NCBI GenBank assembly: GCA_963643165.1
Contig: CAVIJD010000009.1
Coordinates: forward strand, 3,407-67,406
Length of the DNA stretch: 64,000 nt
Source: F23-D06 sp963643165
GTDB lineage: Bacteria; Bacteroidota; Bacteroidia; Bacteroidales; WCHB1-69
Reading direction: 5' to 3'
The notes under the pieces were generated by a model. The model worked only from the letters and a program-made list of their open reading frames with translations. It was not told the origin of the DNA and ran no database searches. Shown here one piece after another: positions 41,926 through 51,173 of this stretch; the first letter of the stretch is position 1, and each line of letters begins with the position of its first letter. The position numbers were made by a program, and so were the translations under genes.

Positions 41926-43373
41926 TGCGCTTTTTTTCGGAACAATTTAAAGTTTTTAAGTTTTTCGGTGAAGCGTGCGTAGGTGTCCGGAGACAGCACA
42001 ACAGAGTCGGTTGTGGCGTGGTAAGTCAAGAAGACACATATCGGCAACAGGATAAACGACGAGAGAAACATGCCGAACCATACAGGCATCGGACTGCTTT
42101 TGGCGATTTTTTCGCCTATGATGGAGATTGCAAAATAGAGGGTGAAGAAGAGCACGGTGATGACCAATGGGATTCCGATGCCTCCTTTCCGGATAATGGA
42201 GCCCAAGGGCGCACCAATGAAGAAGAAGAGGATGCAAGCCAACGCGAGCGTTATTTTCCGCAGAAATTCAATTTGGTAGGACCACAAGGAGGAGGTTCGG
42301 AAAGAGATGTCTTGATAGGAAAAACGCAGGGAGAATGTGAACTGACGCGCCGAATTTTCGGCGAACTGCATAATGCGCGGCAATTTTTCCTGGTCCACCT
42401 TTTCAAGGTCCAATGTCTTGGCAACCGAGAGCGTATCGAATGTGCTGTCATTGCGCACGATGGCGTTGTAAAAATAGAGGTTGTTGAAGAACACGTCTGA
42501 CGCGCCGTGCGAGAGTCCTTTTATCTCCTCTTTGAGTGTGTCAATCTTGCCTTTCAGTTGCTTCGACGACATGGTCGAGGAGTTGGTCTGAAAGAGGCTG
42601 GCGTCGTTATTGCCCACGGTCACGAAGTCAGACATGTCGAAACGTTTGTACTGCTTGCTGAACGAGGCGCGCGAAAGCGGATAACGGACTCTGTTGGAGC
42701 GGGAACGGCCAACTTGCGGCGACTCGTCCCAAAAATAGCCGTCATGGAGCGTGAACATAAGATAGTGCTTGTCGGGGGTCATCTGCATCTTTCCCTCCTT
42801 GGCGTAAGTCACGGTGGTATTTCCACGGTGCTTGGAGTGGTCGTAGATGATGATGTCTTTGATGGTTTCGCCATCGGGCATTTTTTTGCCTATGCGGATG
42901 GCATAATCGTCAAATCCCGTGTAGAAAACGCCTTCATCGATGTTGAAGGCGGGTTTTTGTTGCTGTATGTCGAAAAGCATCATGCGCAACTTGAGCGATG
43001 CCCGCGGTATCACTTCATTGGAGAACTCGTAGGCCACAATTGCGATGACGAATGAGAGCATGGCCAGCGGCATCATCATTTGGCGGATGGAGATGCCGGC
43101 AGACTTGAGCGCGACAATCTCGTAACGTTCTCCCAAGTTGCCGAATGTCATGAGCGACGCTAACAGCACCGCCAACGGAAAGGCCATCGAGGAGAGCGTC
43201 AACGAGGCATAGAACAGCAATTTCAGAAGCAGTCCCATTTCAAGCCCTTTGCCAACCAACTCGTCAACCCATTTCCAAAGAAACTGCATCAGCAGCACAA
43301 AGAGGGCAACAAAGAAAGTGAGGACAAAGGGCCCGAAAAAGTTTTTGCAAAGGTATCGGTTTATTATCTTCAC
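41922..43373 (-). CDS. LptF/LptG-family permease (YjgP/YjgQ)
   Basis: The 483-residue inner-membrane protein has three N-terminal membrane segments, including the family box NLGERYEIVALKSAGISIRQ, then a periplasmic beta-jellyroll domain (about residues 120-350). Three C-terminal membrane segments follow (e.g. ITLALACILFFFIGAPLGSI). LptF and LptG form the transmembrane part of the ABC extractor that lifts lipopolysaccharide from the inner membrane. Bacteroidota often encode the two subunits far apart, and here only one is present, so F and G are not distinguished. It lies between the transketolase subunit and a glycosyltransferase gene. Confidence 0.92.
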   Translation of the reverse strand: MKIINRYLCKNFFGPFVLTFFVALFVLLMQFLWKWVDELVGKGLEMGLLLKLLFYASLTLSSMAFPLAVLLASLMTFGNLGERYEIVALKSAGISIRQMMMPLAMLSFVIAIVAYEFSNEVIPRASLKLRMMLFDIQQQKPAFNIDEGVFYTGFDDYAIRIGKKMPDGETIKDIIIYDHSKHRGNTTVTYAKEGKMQMTPDKHYLMFTLHDGYFWDESPQVGRSRSNRVRYPLSRASFSKQYKRFDMSDFVTVGNNDASLFQTNSSTMSSKQLKGKIDTLKEEIKGLSHGASDVFFNNLYFYNAIVRNDSTFDTLSVAKTLDLEKVDQEKLPRIMQFAENSARQFTFSLRFSYQDISFRTSSLWSYQIEFLRKITLALACILFFFIGAPLGSIIRKGGIGIPLVITVLFFTLYFAISIIGEKIAKSSPMPVWFGMFLSSFILLPICVFLTYHATTDSVVLSPDTYARFTEKLKNFKLFRKKAQ

Positions 43374-43397
43374 AAAAGAACGCTTCCTTTATGAATA

Positions 43398-44240
43398 TTA
43401 GTAATCGCCGAGGGTTTGCGGCAACTGCGCCAAGGCAGCGGCGGCCTGCTCGTCATTAGGGGCAGATCCATGCCACTTGTGCGTGCCTTCCATGAAGTCA
43501 ACGCCTTTGCCCATCTCGGTATTCATCACAATGGCCACGGGCTTGCCGTTATGGGCCAGTGACTTGGCCAAGGTTAAGGTCTGCACGCACTTTTTCATGT
43601 CGTTGCCGTCAACTTTGAGCACCATCCAGTCGGAGTCCTCGAGTTTGCTGCGTAGTCTGCCGAGACTGCAAACCTGGTCAGTATTTCCGTCAATCTGCTT
43701 GCCGTTCAGGTCGATAGTCATGATGAGGTTATCGACATGTTTTGCGCCGGCAAACATGACTGCCTCCCAGATTTGACCCTCTTGCAACTCACCGTCACCC
43801 GTGAGGACAAATACGAGATGGTTGTCGTTGTTGGCTTTTTTGGCCAGTGCAGCGCCAATGGCTACGGATACGCCTTGTCCTAACGATCCCGACGCGATGC
43901 GTATTCCGGGGAGTCCCTCTACTGGGGAGGGATGTCCTTGCAGACGGGAATGTAATTTGCGGAACGTAGCCAACTCCTCGACGGGGAAATAACCGCGGCG
44001 GGCCATCACACTGTACAGCACCGGTGAGATGTGACCGTTAGAGAGGAAGAACATGTCTTCGCCATTCCCGTTTTGGGTGAAATTTTCCGGCTTTATGTCC
44101 ATAATCTGAAAATAAAGAGCCGTCAGAAAGTCGGCACAGCCGAGAGAACCGCCGGGATGTCCAGATTTGGCGCCGTGAACCATTCTTATGATATCACGCC
44201 TTACTTGCGTGGCAATGTCTTGTAATTGTTTGGTGTCCAT
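43398..44240 (-). CDS. transketolase N-terminal (ThDP-binding) subunit
   Basis: The 280-residue protein equals the first third of full transketolase. GAKSGHPGGSLGCADFLTAL, SNGHISPVLYSVMARRGYF, IASGSLGQGVSVAIGAALAK and the ThDP-binding GDGELQEGQIWEAVMFAG are all visible. The pyrimidine-binding and C-terminal domains are missing, so a separate C-terminal subunit must be encoded elsewhere for activity; in many split transketolases the two genes are adjacent, but here the next gene is an LptF/G permease. It starts 11 bases after the HIT gene. Role: pentose phosphate interconversion. The gene is a natural split form, not a truncation, since it ends in a normal stop at the family boundary. Confidence 0.93.
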   Translation of the reverse strand: MDTKQLQDIATQVRRDIIRMVHGAKSGHPGGSLGCADFLTALYFQIMDIKPENFTQNGNGEDMFFLSNGHISPVLYSVMARRGYFPVEELATFRKLHSRLQGHPSPVEGLPGIRIASGSLGQGVSVAIGAALAKKANNDNHLVFVLTGDGELQEGQIWEAVMFAGAKHVDNLIMTIDLNGKQIDGNTDQVCSLGRLRSKLEDSDWMVLKVDGNDMKKCVQTLTLAKSLAHNGKPVAIVMNTEMGKGVDFMEGTHKWHGSAPNDEQAAAALAQLPQTLGDY

Positions 44241-44251
44241 AATTGGTGATA

Positions 44252-44659
44252 TTATTTGTTTAATGCTACTTCTTTTGCGATAGAGTCGGCAATTTGCTGA
44301 AACTCGTCAGGGGTCAACTGCACTCTCTCGGCCTTGAAGTTCAAGTCGCCGACACCGTTGATGGGGACGAGGTGAATGTGGTTGTGCGGAACATCAATGC
44401 CGATGACAGCGACGCCGATACGTTTGCAAGGCATAGCCTTCTTGATGCCGGCTGCAACTTTCTTGGCAAATATCATCATCTTGCCGAGCAAATCGTCGGG
44501 AAGGTCGAAGATATAATCGTTCTGTAATTTGGTAATCACTAACGTATGCCCTTTGGCGATAGGGGAGATATCGAGGAAGGCAAAGAAGTTTTCGTCTTCG
44601 GCAATTTTGTAACAAGGTATCTCGCCTTTTATGATTTTGGTAAACAGGGTATCTTCCAT
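44252..44659 (-). CDS. HIT-family (Hint-like) nucleotide hydrolase/transferase
   Basis: The 135-residue protein has the histidine-triad motif VPHNHIHLVPING (H-x-H-x-H) and the family start TLFTKIIKGEIPCYKIAEDE. Bacterial HIT proteins of this type hydrolyse purine nucleoside phosphoramidates; the physiological substrate is generally unknown. The length is slightly above the ~115 residues of E. coli HinT, with a C-terminal extension of about 20 residues (FQQIADSIAKEVALNK). It follows greA by 15 bases, a pairing often seen in Bacteroidota. Confidence 0.93.
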   Translation of the reverse strand: MEDTLFTKIIKGEIPCYKIAEDENFFAFLDISPIAKGHTLVITKLQNDYIFDLPDDLLGKMMIFAKKVAAGIKKAMPCKRIGVAVIGIDVPHNHIHLVPINGVGDLNFKAERVQLTPDEFQQIADSIAKEVALNK

Positions 44660-44674
44660 AATCGTTTGATAATA

Positions 44675-45148
44675 TTAACGTGAAATATTCAAAATTTCGA
44701 ACTGCATCTCACCGGCGGGAGCCTGCATTGTGACGGTGTCGCCTTTGGAGTTGCCGATCAGCGCTTTAGCCAAGGGACTGGAAACGGAGATCTTTCCGGC
44801 TTTGAAGTCAGATTCCGACTCGGGCACAATCGTGTAAGTCATCTCAGCACCCGTCTTGATGTTCTTGACGGTTACGATGGAATAGATGAGCACTTTGGAT
44901 ACGTCAATTTTGGACTCGTCAAGAACCCTTGCTTTGGCAATAAGGTTACGGAGATTGGCAATCTTAAGTTCGAGCAAACCCTGTGCCTCCTTGGCTGCGT
45001 CATACTCTGCATTTTCAGACAAGTCGCCTTTGTCACGGGCCTCGGCTATCGCTTGCGATATCTTAGGTCTTTCAACAGATTCGAGTTCGTTGAGTTCATT
45101 TTTCAGGGCATCAAGGCCTTCTTGGGTGTAGTATTTAATATCTTCCAT
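44675..45148 (-). CDS. greA: transcription elongation factor GreA
   Basis: The 157-residue factor rescues backtracked RNA polymerase. The N-terminal coiled coil (YTQEGLDALKNELNELESVE...) holds the tip sequence ARDKGDLSENAEYDAAKEAQ with the Asp and Glu that activate RNA cleavage. The C-terminal FKBP-like domain includes ISVSSPLAKALIGNSKGDTV. The length is normal. It is the first gene of the greA-HIT-transketolase-LptF/G-GT4-dxs unit; a terminator separates it from the upstream PorV-like gene, so a promoter is expected in 45149-45226, but no clear TAnnTTTG element is seen there. Confidence 0.97.
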   Translation of the reverse strand: MEDIKYYTQEGLDALKNELNELESVERPKISQAIAEARDKGDLSENAEYDAAKEAQGLLELKIANLRNLIAKARVLDESKIDVSKVLIYSIVTVKNIKTGAEMTYTIVPESESDFKAGKISVSSPLAKALIGNSKGDTVTMQAPAGEMQFEILNISR

Positions 45149-45169
45149 AATTGATTGTTTTATTACACA

Positions 45170-45201
45170 AATAGAAGAGACTCTTTCAAGCCTCTTCTAT
45201 T
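45170..45201 (-). terminator. probable terminator after the PorV/PorQ-family gene
   Basis: AATAGAAGAG (45170-45179) and CTCTTCTATT (45192-45201) form a 10-bp stem with a 12-base loop, downstream of the PorV-like gene stop on the minus strand. The following tract (TGTGTAATAAAA) is only weakly T-rich, so termination may be partial. Confidence 0.6.
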
Positions 45202-45226
45202 ATGCTGTAAAATGGTTAAATAAATC

Positions 45227-46414
45227 CTATAACGTAAATTTGAGGCCGATATAGTGGTTACCTTTCCATTTGTGGGTAAATCTGTAAGCGTAGTCAATAT
45301 AGATGCGGCTGCCATTGTTTCCTTTAGCCAAAGGAATGACGGCGGTAGCGCCTACAGAAGGTCCAATGAAGAAGGAGTCGCTGTTAAGCAACACCGTTGT
45401 GACTGTCTGTGTAGCATCGTTGGCGTTTGTTTCTTTCTGTGAGCTGATGTTCTCCAAAGAGTAGCCGGCGCGGACCATAAAATAGTTCATGAAGCCATAC
45501 TCGACACCGACGGCGAAAATGTCGCGGGTGTAAGAGTTAGCCGTGAAAGAACCGGCGAGCGTGATTCTGTGTTGAGCGTCATCACGGGTAAGGCCTTCAG
45601 CTTCGAGGTCTTCTTTAGACATAGAAGCGTACTCCTTGCCGAAGAAGAGGAAGTCGTAAGACACGCCGATGGCAAGCAAAGCGGGCATCTCATATTCAGC
45701 GGAACGGACAGCAAGTGTCTGCTCGTGCGTAGAACCGGTGATGATGCTTCTGAAAGTCATACCGTCACCTTTGTAACTCATCGGGAGACCGATATTGCGC
45801 AAGGAGACACCGATTTTGAAGTTTTCGAATTTGCCTGCGATGTATTGCACACCAGCATCAATGGCGAATCCCGTAGCGTGGAGGTCGGCAATGCTCTCGT
45901 TGATGATCTTCAGGGAGAGACCACCCTTGATGAAGTTGTTGAAAGACTTAGCGTAATGAAGGCCGATGTACATCAGGTTCGGGCTGAATGTACCAAGACC
46001 ACCCTCAGGCTGTGCGACGGTAGTGATGGGCACATCGCCGAAGCCCATAGACATGAAAGATACACCAAGCACACCGAAATCCTTTCCTTTGCGCCCGAGT
46101 TTCTGCGCAAAGGAAAGTGAATTGATGTTAATGCCAGCGTTAGAACCGACGAGGTATTGCGTGCGGTTGAAGCAGAGTTCAGTTTTCTTGACGTACGTAA
46201 GACCTGCCACGTTGGAATAGACAGACTCCAAACCACGGATTTCTGCAATGCCGGCGTTTGCCATACCATTGGAACGGGCCCACGGGTCAATCAGCAGATG
46301 AGATGCACCGGCTTGGCCTGAACGGTCTCTATTACCTGCCCATGCGTTTTTTGGCATGCCGGCGACCAAAAGGGCAACTCCTGCGAAAATTATTAATGAT
46401 TTTATGTTTTTCAT
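45227..46414 (-). CDS. PorV/PorQ-family outer-membrane barrel protein
   Basis: The 395-residue protein has a signal peptide (SLIIFAGVALLVAGMPKNAWA) and the PorV/PorQ-family opening with AGASHLLIDPWARSNGMANA and ESVYSNVAGLTYVKKTEL. A FadL-like barrel continues to the end (NHYIGLKFTL). PorV carries T9SS cargo from the translocon to the attachment complex by binding cargo C-terminal domains. This protein is probably a paralogue that serves specific cargo, because it is encoded directly after a large exported protein with a C-terminal beta domain (30-base gap). It might equally be a structural barrel. It is the last gene of the three-gene receptor operon. Confidence 0.85.
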   Translation of the reverse strand: MKNIKSLIIFAGVALLVAGMPKNAWAGNRDRSGQAGASHLLIDPWARSNGMANAGIAEIRGLESVYSNVAGLTYVKKTELCFNRTQYLVGSNAGININSLSFAQKLGRKGKDFGVLGVSFMSMGFGDVPITTVAQPEGGLGTFSPNLMYIGLHYAKSFNNFIKGGLSLKIINESIADLHATGFAIDAGVQYIAGKFENFKIGVSLRNIGLPMSYKGDGMTFRSIITGSTHEQTLAVRSAEYEMPALLAIGVSYDFLFFGKEYASMSKEDLEAEGLTRDDAQHRITLAGSFTANSYTRDIFAVGVEYGFMNYFMVRAGYSLENISSQKETNANDATQTVTTVLLNSDSFFIGPSVGATAVIPLAKGNNGSRIYIDYAYRFTHKWKGNHYIGLKFTL

Positions 46415-46444
46415 ATTCTTATCGTTTTTTCTGGATTAGTAATT

Positions 46445-49400
46445 TTAGAAACCATTCAAGTCGGTAGGACGCATTGCACAGAAGAATTTGAGCGTACGTT
46501 CGCCGAGACCAGGAGCTTTGACATGGATGATGTAAACGCCGCCTGCAATCGGAATGTTGGCATGGTTCTTCAAATCCCATTGTACGTAAGTTGTGTTGGC
46601 ATCACCCTTGGTGATTGTCCTGATCAATGTTCCGCTAACGGTATAGATGGAAATCGTACAGTTTGCAGGAAGGTTGACGATGCGGACATAGTTCTCAAGA
46701 GCGGTGGACTCGTATTGTGAGAATCCATAGTACGGATTAGGAACAATGTTGATCTCATCAAGCACGTTCTGGACAGCCTCCTTAGATTCGGTCACAGCCG
46801 TAGGAACAAGGTTCTTCGTGGTGAACTGGTACATCGGATAACCGCTGTTCTGAGAAGCATTTGCAGACTGTGCAGGATCACTGTACCAACGTGAGGAGTA
46901 TCTCAAGTAAGGACGTGTGACACGCAGTTTGAAAGTGACGTCAGAAGAGAGCCAGTTGTCTTCCTGCAACGTTGCAGGCATCGGGATGCTGGTCCACATT
47001 ACGTTGTTGAAGAGCTGCATCTTGGCACGTTTACGGTCGTTGCTGCCGTAATTTTCGTTGCTGGTGAATGTTTTGAACTTCTCAACAAGCCATTTGCCCT
47101 CGTCGTAAGCACCACACTCAAAGTATGGATAACTTACGCCATCGGTGCCAACGAATGTGCCGCCTTGACCGCTGGTGATGATGTCATTGTCGTTGTAGTT
47201 ACGCTGTCTGCTTGAGTTACGGTAGTACATACTACAGGTGTTACCTGCACTGTTCATCACATAGATGTAATGACGACCACCATTGAGCGGCTCACCGAAG
47301 GTTACACCGTATGAATCTCTGAAGGAGTTGTAAGTGGTGATAGACATCGGGATCGGTTTGCCCGTCTCTTCATCCAGGATGAGTTCGCCCGTCTGAAGGT
47401 TGCGGTAGTAAGCATAGACGTTCGTCGGGTTGAAAATCATATCGTTACCATTGTTCAGGGTGTCTTCGGAGTTTTCAGCGAACATGATGTTCAGACGCTC
47501 ACCCGTCTCGACGTTGATGGCATAGCCTGGGAACCAACCAAGACCGGTGGTGCCGCTGTTGTCCGGTTTGCCGTCTTTGCCGACAGAAGGAGCATTCTTA
47601 GGCTCATGTCTCACGTTGCGGTAAGTCTGGCCGTTGAACTGCTGCTCAACTTTATAGTCGTTAGCCTGTGTAGCAGAACCAGCCTCAAGCACGACGGCTC
47701 TGGTCCATTTGCTCTGGTCGGGCGTGATGACCACATCAACAGAGTAAAGGTTGGTGAGCGTTTGGTTGTAACCCGGGTTGTAAGGTTGTGCTGCAATAGC
47801 TGTGAAGTCGAAGTAAGCCGGTTGAGGAGAGCCTTCGTCCTGACCATAGTAAACATTGTCAGGTACAAGGTATTTGGCTTGAGGACCGCCATCATACGGG
47901 GAAGAAAGCACGTAAGGAGCCCAAGTTCCATTGAGAACGCCTTCGAATTGCTGCTCAGGATCTTTGAAACCACGAGTCTTTTCGTCTTTGTTCAATGTCT
48001 TGGCTGCCATAATGGTACACATATCTTCGGTACGCCACTGATAGTACTTGTCTTCAGCACCTTCCTGTACGGAGTTGGTTTCCCATTTACCGGAAGACTG
48101 TTGACCTGCGTGGATCCAGTTGGCGGGATAGTCACCCTCCTGATCAGCCACAAAGTCAAGCCACTGAATGTCGCCGGAGTATTCAACCGTAGCGTCGATG
48201 AAGTCAACCTGACCATATTTAGCAAGGTTAGCGTAGGTGTAACCACCAGCGGTATTGACGACGTATTCATCGAGGTCATTCTGGTGGATTGCGAAGTTGT
48301 AATTCTTGATAGAGATGGAAATACCTAAATCGAGGAAGAGCTCTTCATTTGTCATGGAGATAGGCATGCCAGCGGTGGTGACGCGGTCGAGTCCAAGGTC
48401 AGCAAGTTCTTCGTCGGTAACATCGTCAGAGATGATGAGCTGCCATTCAGTGCTGTCGTTCACATCTTCAGAAACGCTGTTGGGCAAGAATTTCACAACA
48501 TAGTCGTAAGGTTTCACCTGCAGCGGGTCGATGACCTTAATGCTCAAAGGACCGTAGTTTTCTTTGTATTGAACATTATTGTAGGTGTTGTTGGCAAGGA
48601 TGAGGTCGCGGGACTCGTCTGTGAGATCGAGGAAGAAACCGCCGTTGCCCTGACCCTCAATACGGGTAATCATAGGCTGGTCGCCGTAAACACTGTTGGT
48701 GAGGTTATCGATGGGTTTGTGAGGAACGCCGGTGTAAACTTTGATGTTACGACGTCCTGCAAGGTACGGGGTCGTCTGGCCGTCAAGGTTCGTAGCGTCC
48801 AAGGTGAATTTCTTGAACTCATTGTAACCGTATGCGATAACCATGAAGTAATACTCCTTGTGGTTTACAAGGTTCTTGTTAGAACCCGTTGCAAATTTGT
48901 CTTCGGTTACGATAAAGGAGTGGGAGATGCCCTTGTTGCTACCGTTGACCATTTCAGTGGCCACAGAAGTTCCGACTGCATCGTTGTAGATCCAGTTGAC
49001 AATCTGAGAAGCATTGTTCTCAACGTCACATTGTGCAATCAGCATAGCTTTGCTGACATCGTTGAGGTCGGTTGCACTTACAGAAGCGTTGGCAAGCTGA
49101 TAAATCTGATAACCTTCAAATTTGTACTGACGGTCTTCTGTAGAAAGTGTGTCCGTAGTCGTGACGGGCATAATGGAAGAAGTTACGATAGTGTCAGGAT
49201 TACCCTCTGCATCGTAAGCATAGACGGTATCAATCTGGTTGACATATTCCGTAGAAGTGAGCGTTTTGGTAATCTGCGGGTCAAGTTCAACGTAAGACTC
49301 GTGGTAGTTGTTGCTGTTAGGATCGTCGTTGGACAGGTAAATCACAAGTTGATTTTCGAGTTCGCGGATAGTCATGTCAGGAGCGTCAGGGCCATCGAGG

Positions 49401-51145
49401 GTCTTGAAGCAGTTCTCGAACAGAGACTGGCACTTATCGTCAGCGATTTTCAGAAGGTCAACAGAAGCCTGTGCGCCACCCTGTGATGCACGTGCCCAGG
49501 GAATACCAACGGTGATGTAGTTTACAGAACCCGGTTTCAGCGTGAACGGACCAGCGGACTGCATGAAACGACGGTCGTAAGGAGCGTTGCCTTCGTTAGC
49601 CTCTGTCCAGCCGCCATCCTTAGAGTAGTTCGGCTCGATGCCTTGCGTACCCCAGTTACAAACGTCAGAAGTTCCAGGGAACATGAAGTCGCAATCAGGA
49701 CCGTTGCTGTCGTGGGCGTTGCCGCCGAATTTCATCTTGGTATTGTCTTTCCAAATACCCTGAAGCATGTTATAATATTCGTAAGCCTCGCTCGGGTCAC
49801 CAACTACGGTGTTGTCGTTGTTATGATACACGAATCTTCTCATACCATAACGCTCGTTATCAACGATACCGTCGCCGAAGTTCACACCATTGATGGCCAT
49901 CTGGTCGTTAGCGTAGCTGCTCTTGAGGAACTTGTCGCAATATCCGGAGAAAGAAGCGCTGTCAGCGTAGAATTTCGGGTTGTCTCTGTTGTCGGCATCC
50001 ATATAAGGTCCTTGGAAGAAGTCAACACCGATTGCGGGCGGTTGGTCTCCATAAGCCCAAGTTTGGCCGGAACCGTCAACGTTAGTACCGTTGTAGCAGT
50101 ATCCAAGACCACGACCCACGTCGCAACCTACATAGTCATCGTAAGCGTAACCAAGGTCCGGGTCAACCCACTGGGAGAAGAAAGTGTTGGTAAGGGTATA
50201 GGTTGAACGGTTGATAATCTCGTAGGAGTAGAATGTCATGTTGTTGAGGTCGTCATTCGTAGAGAAGCCGAAAGCCTGTCCACGGATTTCAAGGCCGATA
50301 GGGCTACCGCCGGACTCCGTGTGGGGACCGCCGTTATCGTTGAAGATCCAGAACATGGTTGCGTCGCCTTTCAAGACGTGGTCGGCATAGATCATACCGT
50401 TAGAACGGTTGTAGTCGGGTTCGGAACCCGGGTAGTTTCTTTGTTCAAGCCAAAGGTCCTCAGGAGTTCTGGGGAGTTCGTGAGCAGCTGCGGCAGCAAT
50501 GTTGTCCTCTGTCCAAGGGCAGAGCTCATTATTGATGTCGTAGTACGGGTAGTCACCATTTTCAGGGTCATAGACACCGTTGCCGTTCACATCCTTGAAG
50601 GGGGCAAGGTAGTAAGAATAACCCTCGTCGCCGTGGGCTGGCCAGTTGGCGATTGAAGAAGGCATCACATAACCGGAAGTGTTGTAGCCGGCAATGTGCT
50701 GGTCAACTTCGGAACGTGTGATTTTGAAATGTTTGTCGAATTTGATACACATGGACTGCGTTGTACCGGCACCAGAGATTTTCAGAGGGCCTGTCCAGTA
50801 GTCGTTACCGACTTGTCTGAAACGTACAGCAGCGAGTTTGAGCTGACCGTTAGCGTCGCGGCCGCCAATCCACAGAGCAGCGCAGAACATAGAGGTCTTG
50901 CCTGAACCGAGCGGAATCTCGTATTCAGCCAATTCTTTGAACCACATGGTACCGCCTGTCTCGAGGTATGCACGAACATTGTTAATAGTAAGTTCGTTAG
51001 AACCGCTGGCGGGAAGACAAGTAGCAGATTCTGCCTTCGGTGTGGATACTCTTTGCGCTCCTTTTGACTTCTCGGCGTGCACAGAACTGAAAGCCATGCA
51101 CACGAGCAGGAGCATCAAGCAGAAAATTTTACCGTTATTTTTCAT
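46445..51145 (-). CDS. large exported protein with T9SS-like C-terminal beta domain
   Basis: The 1566-residue protein has a signal peptide (IFCLMLLLVCMAFSSVHAEK). The first 600 residues carry Asp/Asn/Gly-rich motifs (DVNGNGVYDPENGDYPYYD) and many aromatic residues. The last ~95 residues form a T9SS-type beta domain (VPNPYYGFSQYEST, ISIYTVSGTLIRTI, GGVYIIHVKAPGLGE), followed by the tail MRPTDLNGF, which extends past the point where canonical sorting domains end. It is therefore probably secreted and surface-attached. No enzymatic domain was recognised. It lies 28 bases after the receptor gene and 30 before the PorV-like gene, so the three are likely coexpressed and work together. Confidence 0.8.
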   Translation of the reverse strand: MKNNGKIFCLMLLLVCMAFSSVHAEKSKGAQRVSTPKAESATCLPASGSNELTINNVRAYLETGGTMWFKELAEYEIPLGSGKTSMFCAALWIGGRDANGQLKLAAVRFRQVGNDYWTGPLKISGAGTTQSMCIKFDKHFKITRSEVDQHIAGYNTSGYVMPSSIANWPAHGDEGYSYYLAPFKDVNGNGVYDPENGDYPYYDINNELCPWTEDNIAAAAAHELPRTPEDLWLEQRNYPGSEPDYNRSNGMIYADHVLKGDATMFWIFNDNGGPHTESGGSPIGLEIRGQAFGFSTNDDLNNMTFYSYEIINRSTYTLTNTFFSQWVDPDLGYAYDDYVGCDVGRGLGYCYNGTNVDGSGQTWAYGDQPPAIGVDFFQGPYMDADNRDNPKFYADSASFSGYCDKFLKSSYANDQMAINGVNFGDGIVDNERYGMRRFVYHNNDNTVVGDPSEAYEYYNMLQGIWKDNTKMKFGGNAHDSNGPDCDFMFPGTSDVCNWGTQGIEPNYSKDGGWTEANEGNAPYDRRFMQSAGPFTLKPGSVNYITVGIPWARASQGGAQASVDLLKIADDKCQSLFENCFKTLDGPDAPDMTIRELENQLVIYLSNDDPNSNNYHESYVELDPQITKTLTSTEYVNQIDTVYAYDAEGNPDTIVTSSIMPVTTTDTLSTEDRQYKFEGYQIYQLANASVSATDLNDVSKAMLIAQCDVENNASQIVNWIYNDAVGTSVATEMVNGSNKGISHSFIVTEDKFATGSNKNLVNHKEYYFMVIAYGYNEFKKFTLDATNLDGQTTPYLAGRRNIKVYTGVPHKPIDNLTNSVYGDQPMITRIEGQGNGGFFLDLTDESRDLILANNTYNNVQYKENYGPLSIKVIDPLQVKPYDYVVKFLPNSVSEDVNDSTEWQLIISDDVTDEELADLGLDRVTTAGMPISMTNEELFLDLGISISIKNYNFAIHQNDLDEYVVNTAGGYTYANLAKYGQVDFIDATVEYSGDIQWLDFVADQEGDYPANWIHAGQQSSGKWETNSVQEGAEDKYYQWRTEDMCTIMAAKTLNKDEKTRGFKDPEQQFEGVLNGTWAPYVLSSPYDGGPQAKYLVPDNVYYGQDEGSPQPAYFDFTAIAAQPYNPGYNQTLTNLYSVDVVITPDQSKWTRAVVLEAGSATQANDYKVEQQFNGQTYRNVRHEPKNAPSVGKDGKPDNSGTTGLGWFPGYAINVETGERLNIMFAENSEDTLNNGNDMIFNPTNVYAYYRNLQTGELILDEETGKPIPMSITTYNSFRDSYGVTFGEPLNGGRHYIYVMNSAGNTCSMYYRNSSRQRNYNDNDIITSGQGGTFVGTDGVSYPYFECGAYDEGKWLVEKFKTFTSNENYGSNDRKRAKMQLFNNVMWTSIPMPATLQEDNWLSSDVTFKLRVTRPYLRYSSRWYSDPAQSANASQNSGYPMYQFTTKNLVPTAVTESKEAVQNVLDEINIVPNPYYGFSQYESTALENYVRIVNLPANCTISIYTVSGTLIRTITKGDANTTYVQWDLKNHANIPIAGGVYIIHVKAPGLGERTLKFFCAMRPTDLNGF

Positions 51146-51173
51146 ATATGTACTTTATTTTTATTTCTAACTA

